From the NCBI GenBank assembly GCA_016219015.1, contig JACRCL010000026.1:21318-85317 (forward strand): a stretch of 64,000 nucleotides of DNA. The letters are read 5' to 3'. Under the pieces are notes generated by a model that was not told the DNA's origin, did not search any database, and saw only the letters and a program-made list of their open reading frames with translations. A program made the position numbers and the translations under genes. The DNA comes from Deltaproteobacteria bacterium (GTDB lineage: Bacteria > Desulfobacterota > GWC2-55-46). Positions 58,303-64,000 of the stretch are shown piece after piece; position 1 is the first letter of the stretch, and each line of letters opens with the position of its first letter.

Positions 58303-59106
58303 CTACGGGGCAACGGCCGTGGTCCCCCTTTGCGATTCGATCTGCTGGCCTATGAAGTAGCCGGTTTCGATCGAGAGTACGGGCGAAATAATCGTGGAGA
58401 GGTGGTTAAAGAACCTGTCCACGTTAGAGATGAAGGTCCTCGGCACGTATAGTATGTCCCCGCGCTGAAGGAGCACGTTCTGCCTCAAGTCCCCTTCCTT
58501 CAGGGCTTTTTCCATATCGAGCGAGATAAGCTCGGGCTTTTTCATCCCTCCCCTTATGAGGAGGACGCTCTTACGCTGGCCGTCGTTGGTGACCCCGCCC
58601 GCCCGTGAAATGGCCTCGAACACGGTTACCGAGGTATCGGCCTGGAAAAACCCGGGGTTCCTTACCTCGCCAAGGACTATGAACTTCTGGCTCTGGATGG
58701 AAACCACGCCCACGGTGACCTGGGGGTCGATTATGTATTTCGCAAGGCCCGTCTGGAGCCTGTCCCTCAACTGGAATATGCTTGTCCCGGAGGCCTGGAT
58801 ATCGCCCACAAGCGGGAAGCTGATCTTCCCGGTGGGGTCTATCTGGATCGTCCTTTTAAGGTCGTCATTACGGTATACGGTGATATCGAGCTTGTCGCCA
58901 GGGCCGAGTATGAACTCGGTGACCTTCGCGCTCTCGGGTTCCACGGGGCCGGGCTCGTCTTTTTTCGCCTCCTGAGGGGGCTGGTTTTCGGGCTTGACGC
59001 CCGCGGCGGTATTCACGGATGAGCACCCCTGCACCGCCAAAAACAGCAGCAAACCCATCAGGAAGACCAGATTCTTCACGTCTACTTTTCTCATGCTCGT
59101 CTCCAA
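58303..59106 (-). CDS. Wza-like polysaccharide export lipoprotein
   Basis: Lipobox VQGCSS; FILGPGDKLDITVYRNDDLKRTIQIDPTGKISFPLVGDIQASGTS...VLGEVRNPGFFQ. Confidence 0.92.
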   Translation of the reverse strand: METSMRKVDVKNLVFLMGLLLFLAVQGCSSVNTAAGVKPENQPPQEAKKDEPGPVEPESAKVTEFILGPGDKLDITVYRNDDLKRTIQIDPTGKISFPLVGDIQASGTSIFQLRDRLQTGLAKYIIDPQVTVGVVSIQSQKFIVLGEVRNPGFFQADTSVTVFEAISRAGGVTNDGQRKSVLLIRGGMKKPELISLDMEKALKEGDLRQNVLLQRGDILYVPRTFISNVDRFFNHLSTIISPVLSIETGYFIGQQIESQRGTTAVAP

Positions 59107-59113
59107 TGCTTTT

Positions 59114-60862
59114 TTAATAAGCCCCTGCTTTCTTGAATACCACTTTTATCGTCTTGAAGAGTATCTTCATGTCCAGCCATATGGACTGGTTCTTTACATA
59201 GTAGACGTCGTGCCTTATCCAGTCATGGAAGGACGCCTCGCTTCTTCCCTGGACCTGCCACAGCCCGGTTATCCCCGGCTTCACCTTGAGCCTTATCGAC
59301 CTCCAGCTCGGGCTGAACTTCATCTCGTCCATTATAAGCGGCCTCGGGCCCACAAGGCTCATCTCCCCTTTGAGCACGTTGACGAGCTGGGGCAGTTCAT
59401 CGAGGCTGGTTTTCCTCAAGAACAGACCGAACCGGGTGATCCTCGGGTCGTTCGCCAGCTTGAACATAGGGCCGTCTATGCCTGAGGCGTAGTTCTTCTG
59501 GAGCCTGTCGGCCCCCGGCACCATCGTCCTGAATTTGAGCATCTCGAAGTCCTTGCCGTCCTTGCCGCACCTTTTCTGCCTGAAGAACACGGGGCCTTTC
59601 GAATCGAGCTTTATAACGGCCGCCAGCAGGAGCATGAGCGGGGCTAACGCGGCGAGCACCGCAAGCGAAACACCTATGTCCATAAGCCGTTTTATCGCGA
59701 GGAATGCCTTCCAGTTGAGGCTGTCGATGCCGTTGTTTTCCGCCCCCGCTATCTTCTTCGGTTCATTGTTCGATGGCGCGATGTTCAAGTCCGCGGGCGA
59801 AAGGCTTTCCACCACGACCTTGTCCCTGTAGGAACTCCCGGACTTTATTTTTACGCCGGGCCCGACGACCGAATAAAGGACGCCGGATTTCCTGCCGACG
59901 GAGGCGTCGTTCCAGACGACGCTCTCCCTGACCATCGCGCCCTTCCCTATCCTGCAGCCGTTGCCTATGGAGACCGGCCCTATTATCTGCGCGTCGTCTT
60001 CTATGACCGAATTACGTCCGATTATGACCGGCCCCAGGAGGTACGACTGCGGCGATATCGACACGTTATCGCCTATCCATATCCCTTCCGCGATCTCGGA
60101 CATCCCCGGCGGGGCGTAGCCGTCGAGGAGCCCTTCCCTGTGTATGCTGTAGTAATCCTCTATGCTCTCTATCGCCCTGCAGCGCCCCTTCAGGTCGAAT
60201 ACGTAGGCCGGCAGTGAGGCCTTCTTTAGGGCCGGGAGAAGCTGCTCCTTTATGTCGAAATACCCTTTCTTGTCTATGTACTCGAGGGCCTCGGGCTTGA
60301 ATACGTATATGCCAGCCGTCCTTAACCGGGACCTCCGTTCCCTGGAGGAGTGGATAAAGGAAAAACCGTTCACAAGGCCGTCTTCCGTGGCGTTGATGCT
60401 CTCGGCCGCGCCTGCCCCGGACTTCTGCACCCCGATGGTCACGTACGAGTCCTTCGCGTAATGGAAGTTGAGCATGTCATCGAGGTTGACCTCGCTCACG
60501 AAGGTGTTGCAGTTTATCGCGATAAAGCTCTCGTCCTTGAAAAAATCCTTCAGGTCGCGGAGTATCCCGGCCGTGCCCCTGGGTTTTTCGTCCTCCACGT
60601 ACTCTATCCCTACGTGAGGGCCGTTGTTCGCCCTTACGCGGGTTATGCTTTCCGGGATGCCCGAGTCCTTTGAAGCGGCTATTACGATATTTTTTATATC
60701 CTGGCCCGCAAGGAAATCTATGGCGTACTCTATGAGCGGCCTGTTGAAGACCGGGAATAGGTAGAACGGGCTGTAATTCGTCAAAGGGCTCAAACGGGTT
60801 GACTGCCCCCCCGCGAATATGACGGCTTTATTGACCCGTGTCCTTGCAAATGCTAAATTCAT
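59114..60862 (-). CDS. Fusion: NDP-sugar nucleotidyltransferase + left-handed beta-helix + bacterial sugar transferase (PGT)
   Basis: N-term KAVIFAGGQSTRLSPLTNYSPFYLFPVFNRPLIEYAIDF; hexapeptide repeats; C-term KRLMDIGVSLAVLAALAPLMLLLAAVIKLDSKGPVFFRQKRCGKDGKDFEMLKFRTM...LVGPRPLIMDE...VKPGITGLWQVQGRSE. Confidence 0.92.
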   Translation of the reverse strand: MNLAFARTRVNKAVIFAGGQSTRLSPLTNYSPFYLFPVFNRPLIEYAIDFLAGQDIKNIVIAASKDSGIPESITRVRANNGPHVGIEYVEDEKPRGTAGILRDLKDFFKDESFIAINCNTFVSEVNLDDMLNFHYAKDSYVTIGVQKSGAGAAESINATEDGLVNGFSFIHSSRERRSRLRTAGIYVFKPEALEYIDKKGYFDIKEQLLPALKKASLPAYVFDLKGRCRAIESIEDYYSIHREGLLDGYAPPGMSEIAEGIWIGDNVSISPQSYLLGPVIIGRNSVIEDDAQIIGPVSIGNGCRIGKGAMVRESVVWNDASVGRKSGVLYSVVGPGVKIKSGSSYRDKVVVESLSPADLNIAPSNNEPKKIAGAENNGIDSLNWKAFLAIKRLMDIGVSLAVLAALAPLMLLLAAVIKLDSKGPVFFRQKRCGKDGKDFEMLKFRTMVPGADRLQKNYASGIDGPMFKLANDPRITRFGLFLRKTSLDELPQLVNVLKGEMSLVGPRPLIMDEMKFSPSWRSIRLKVKPGITGLWQVQGRSEASFHDWIRHDVYYVKNQSIWLDMKILFKTIKVVFKKAGAY

Positions 60863-61210
60863 TGTTAATTGCTTCTCTCTTCTGGTATCAGGATTTTAAA
60901 CAGTAAGTGATAGTAGATTCGCAATTTTTAGCACTTGCTTTTTTAAAGCATCTCGCCGATCCTTTTATTAAAGAATTGTTTAAAGACAGGAAAAGGTCTC
61001 GAAAAGGATTTATCCGCAAATTATCCTAAGTGAGACCCTCTCACTTTAATCAGAAAGCCATCGTCAGCTTTAGCATACTTATCATACCACCCTGCAAGTG
61101 TCAATCCCTCGAAAGTGGGGTTCGAGGAGGAAGGACCCATAAAAATACCAATAAAAACAGATAGTTTCTCTATTCGAGAACCGGGGTTTTATCTTTATTT
61201 TTGAGTATTA

Positions 61211-61600
61211 TTACTTGGAACTCATTGAGAGATGACAGCAGCGATAAAGAGGAGTAGACGGCATGACGGGGGTTAGTCCGTAGGCCGTGTACCTGTAACT
61301 TTCAACAACCGTTTGCTGGGAGTCCGTTAGCTCCGTAACGGAGCCCAGACCGTCGGCGTGGTAGTAGTATGTCTGACCGTTCCTTTCAAGAGACAGTGGC
61401 TCGTCCACACCGGGGCCGTGGACGTAGCGGATCGTCTCGGTAGTCGGCGCGCCGTTGTTTACTGTGGTGTCGATGGTCTCAAGCACCACGTCCTCGTTAT
61501 CGTAAACATAGGTAAATACCTTCGTCACAGGCAGGCCGTTTACCGTCGTATCAAACCTCTTCTCGATCCTCCTGCCGAACGGGTCGTACTTGAAGGCCCG
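61211..61600 (-). pseudogene. Truncated Rhs core fragment (displaced Rhs cassette, no toxin tip)
   Basis: YDPFGRRIEKRFDTTVNGLPVTKVFTYVYDNEDVVLETIDTT...VHGPGVDEPLSLERNGQTYYYHADGLGSVTELTDSQQTVVESYRYTAYGLT, then divergent tail PVMPSTPLYRCCHLSMSSK; lacks the DPxG boundary. Confidence 0.82.
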
Positions 61601-61607
61601 AAATGAA

Positions 61608-61632
61608 AAGGTTCAGGTTGCAAACCTGAACC
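61608..61632. repeat. Palindrome GGTTCAGGTTGCAAACCTGAACC, copy 2
   Basis: At the 5' boundary of the truncated Rhs cassette. Confidence 0.85.
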
Positions 61633-61670
61633 CGCGAAGAGGAAGAGGGGATTTTGCAACGAATTTTAAA

Positions 61671-61898
61671 TTAAGCTTTTTTGAAAATAGCGACCACCCC
61701 TTTTAAGGAATTCTCTGTTAATATATCGTAGTCATCTAAATGAATATGTCCTTTTTCAGGCTTATCAAGCAGTATTTTGCAGTAGCCGATTAATTTCTTT
61801 AAGCCTGCTTCTGTAGCATAGATACAAACTTCGTTATCAACAAATCTTAATTCAACGTCTCTATTTTTAAAATCGGGTTCAGCGAATTTCTTATCCAT
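61671..61898 (-). CDS. Candidate immunity protein for the adjacent Rhs tip (Imm32-like)
   Basis: MDKKFAEPDFKNRDVELRFVDNEVCIYATEAGLKKLIGYCKILLDKPEKGHIHLDDYDILTENSLKGVVAIFKKA; SD AAGGAGGTCGATATG, starts 10 nt after the tip stop codon. Confidence 0.72.
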   Translation of the reverse strand: MDKKFAEPDFKNRDVELRFVDNEVCIYATEAGLKKLIGYCKILLDKPEKGHIHLDDYDILTENSLKGVVAIFKKA

Positions 61899-61908
61899 AT
61901 CGACCTCC

Positions 61909-62718
61909 TTACCATTTCCACCAATGTGGATGCCCCCATCGTTTCCCATGGTGAGCAGGATCTATCCTGAATCCCCTCCGCAGTTTTTTACTTATTATTT
62001 TGAGAACATTTCCTTTTGACAAAACATTGACCTCAATTTGCAGCGCTTGTTCAGATAGTCCAGCCCCAAGCGCTGCTTCCAGCGCGTATCCTGACCACTT
62101 GCCTGCCGTATAAAAATCTGAGCACTGGTTCGCAGCATCTTCGCCCCACCCGTAAGCTTCATTCCACTGCTCACGAATTAACTTCGTTCCGCCAAAAGTA
62201 AGTGTATCGCCCATTCCAGCGGAGAAATCAGCAAGGTCATCAATCCAATCGAGGCCAAGGGGATCTATACGATTGACGGGGTTATTCCCGGTGTAAAGGT
62301 ACAGGTTCACCCCTCCCGCAAAGCCTATCGGGTCCTTCGTGATGAACCTCCCCGTACCGGGATCATAGTACCTTGCCCTGTAATAGTAAATCCCTATCTC
62401 AGGGTCGAACTCACGGCCCGTGAAGCGGAAGTTGTTGTTGACGATGTCCCCGGTCTTGGTCGTAAGTCCGTAGGCCGTATACCTGTAGGACTCTACCACA
62501 TTTTGCTGGAAGTCAGTGAGGGCGGCTATCGAGCCCAGGCCGTCGGCGTGGTAGTAGTATGGTATTCCATTTTTTTGGATCAGTAAAGGCTCGTCCACAC
62601 CGGGGCCGTGGACGTAGCGGATCGTCTCGGTCGTCGGCGCGCCGTTGTTTACGGTCGTTTCCACTATTTCAAGGATTATGTCCTCGTTGTCGTAAACATA
62701 GCTAAATACCTTCGTCAC
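61909..62718 (-). CDS. Displaced Rhs cassette with C-terminal toxin tip
   Basis: Rhs core ...FRFTGREFDPEIGIYYYRARYYDPGTGRFITKDPIGFAGGVNLYLYTGNNPVNRIDPLGLD, then a variable tip ending FRIDPAHHGKRWGHPHWWKW. Confidence 0.85.
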   Translation of the reverse strand: MTKVFSYVYDNEDIILEIVETTVNNGAPTTETIRYVHGPGVDEPLLIQKNGIPYYYHADGLGSIAALTDFQQNVVESYRYTAYGLTTKTGDIVNNNFRFTGREFDPEIGIYYYRARYYDPGTGRFITKDPIGFAGGVNLYLYTGNNPVNRIDPLGLDWIDDLADFSAGMGDTLTFGGTKLIREQWNEAYGWGEDAANQCSDFYTAGKWSGYALEAALGAGLSEQALQIEVNVLSKGNVLKIISKKLRRGFRIDPAHHGKRWGHPHWWKW

Positions 62719-62797
62719 AGGCAGGCCGTTTACCGTCGTATCAAACCTCTTCTCGATCCTCCTGCCGAACGGGTCGTACTTGAAGGCCCGAAATAAA

Positions 62798-62822
62798 AAG
62801 GTTCAGGTTGCAAACCTGAACC
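62798..62822. repeat. Palindrome GGTTCAGGTTGCAAACCTGAACC, copy 3
   Basis: At the 5' boundary of the second Rhs cassette. Confidence 0.85.
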
Positions 62823-62852
62823 TGCGAAGGATGCACCATCCCATCATTTTCC

Positions 62853-63371
62853 CTATCTTTTCAAGAAATAGATATCAGAAATTTCTCTGTATTTTTTATT
62901 TGTTTTTGCCTCGCGAAAAACCCGATCAATCTTGGAACCGTCCTCGAAGAGCGGATTTCGCAGCATGTCGAGGAGTAAGACTCTTGTAGGCTTATCAAAC
63001 CTGAGTAATCCGTCCAAAAAGCACTTTGATTTTTGTATGCATAACTGCTCGACAGTCTGGCTGAAATATTCCTCAAACTCAGCATTGCCAGTTGCATGTG
63101 ATCCTCTTATAAGTTTAACCAATCTCAAAAAGGCGGCAGTATCTTTCACTGAATCGCACTTCTGCGCCTTAGACGCCGCATTATGCAATATCTCCCAAAA
63201 GAGCGGGTAGTTCTCCTGGTACAGCTTATCGAAATTGTCTTGAAGGCACACAAGGTTAGCTTCTCCAAGACATGGATTCTTAGAATAATTTTCAGCAGCA
63301 TTACCAAATGAATATGTGAGACATACCATCACGAAACTCAAAAAAAGCAAAATGAGCCGAAAAGCCATCAT
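62853..63371 (-). CDS. Candidate periplasmic immunity protein of the L,D-transpeptidase-like Rhs tip
   Basis: Signal peptide MMAFRLILLFLSFVMVCLTYSFGNAAENYS; ATGA overlap with the stop of the upstream toxin ORF. Confidence 0.65.
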   Translation of the reverse strand: MMAFRLILLFLSFVMVCLTYSFGNAAENYSKNPCLGEANLVCLQDNFDKLYQENYPLFWEILHNAASKAQKCDSVKDTAAFLRLVKLIRGSHATGNAEFEEYFSQTVEQLCIQKSKCFLDGLLRFDKPTRVLLLDMLRNPLFEDGSKIDRVFREAKTNKKYREISDIYFLKR

Positions 63372-64000
63372 CGCGTAATCCTTACTGTACCCGTTTCATT
63401 AGGCTGCAGGACATTCCAAACATCCTGACACTGGCTCGGCTCAATGGTGACACAACCAGCTGAGCCGCGATTTGTTTGACTATAGCCACAGTGGATATTA
63501 ATACCGTTGGCATTGCTTTGGCCTCCTTGTGCAGGATTAGGGCCATTAGTTGGAACGTTGCCGCCGTTATTAACCCTGACTCCTGGCTGAGTCCCTTGGT
63601 GACCAATCGGGCTGTACGTCCCAGGATATGTCCCCGGTGCAACGCCTGGACTTGGATTTGTTGGATTAGGCCAGCTACTGCCTGGAACCGTAATCGTTTG
63701 CCCATTATTTCCAGTTACGGTAATAGTACCGCCATAAGTAGATCCGTTTCGCCCTCCAGTATCATTAACGGTAATTTTAAATAATCCCCACGGATCAATC
63801 CAGTTCACCGGGTTCCCCTCCACATACCCATACAGGTTCACCCCTCCCTCAAACCCCACCGGGTCCTTTGTGATGAACCTCCCCGTACCGGGGTCGTAAT
63901 ACCTTGCCCTGTAGTAGTAAATCCCTATCTCCGGGTCGTACTCCCGGCCCGCGAAGCGGTAAGGGTTGTTGACGATATCCCCTGTCTTGGTCGTAAGTCC
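63368..64000 (-). CDS. Rhs protein C-terminus (5' part outside window) with putative L,D-transpeptidase-like tip
   Basis: Open frame runs to the window edge: core YRARYYDPGTGRFITKDPVGFEGGVNLYGYVEGNPVNWIDPWGLF; tip ...GINIHCGYSQTNRGSAGCVTIEPSQCQDVWNVLQ. Confidence 0.85.
   Translation of the reverse strand, partial: GLTTKTGDIVNNPYRFAGREYDPEIGIYYYRARYYDPGTGRFITKDPVGFEGGVNLYGYVEGNPVNWIDPWGLFKITVNDTGGRNGSTYGGTITVTGNNGQTITVPGSSWPNPTNPSPGVAPGTYPGTYSPIGHQGTQPGVRVNNGGNVPTNGPNPAQGGQSNANGINIHCGYSQTNRGSAGCVTIEPSQCQDVWNVLQPNETGTVRITR

Noticed and set aside
60863-61210. Sigma54 promoter upstream of the EPS operon
   Set aside because: Minus-strand AGTGCTAAAAATTGC has TTGC but lacks the TGGCAC element; the AAGTGAGA-CCC-TCTCACTT hairpin is present but of unclear role.

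Overview
64 kb chromosomal window from a GC-rich Gram-negative bacterium. The gene set looks deltaproteobacterial/Desulfobacterota-like, but I cannot assign taxonomy from the sequence alone. Left part: a housekeeping operon on the minus strand (nadD-rsfS-rlmH-lapAB fusion-gpmI), rarA, two tandem ACT-domain regulators, def, a complete biotin operon bioB-F-H-C-A-D behind a BirA-like operator, aconitase and tRNA-Phe(GAA). Middle: a type II secretion/type IV filament locus (PilMNOP-like, GspE, GspF, three pseudopilins, secretin, PilZ and LuxR regulators), then a tight four-gene operon (molybdopterin oxidoreductase, alkaline-phosphatase-superfamily enzyme, CysD, CysN), and a small EF-hand gene behind a sigma54-type promoter. 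Right part: a ~25 kb exopolysaccharide/envelope locus (Wza/Wzc/Wzx/Wzy-like proteins, a nucleotidyltransferase-PGT fusion, acyltransferases, GH, sulfatase and phosphodiesterase). The window ends in an Rhs polymorphic-toxin locus with one apparently intact tip, one displaced toxin/immunity cassette and one decayed cassette. Best leads: the Rhs array, including a putative peptidoglycan-targeting L,D-transpeptidase-like tip paired with a signal-peptide-bearing candidate immunity protein; three tandem TTGC/GCAA hairpins upstream of an ACT gene; a BirA operator/promoter predicting a leaderless bioB mRNA; rare start codons in gpmI and rsfS; several families of dispersed inverted-repeat elements whose ends coincide with stop codons; and the Mo-enzyme/AP/CysDN operon. 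All calls are from reading the sequence and provided ORFs; no database search was run.
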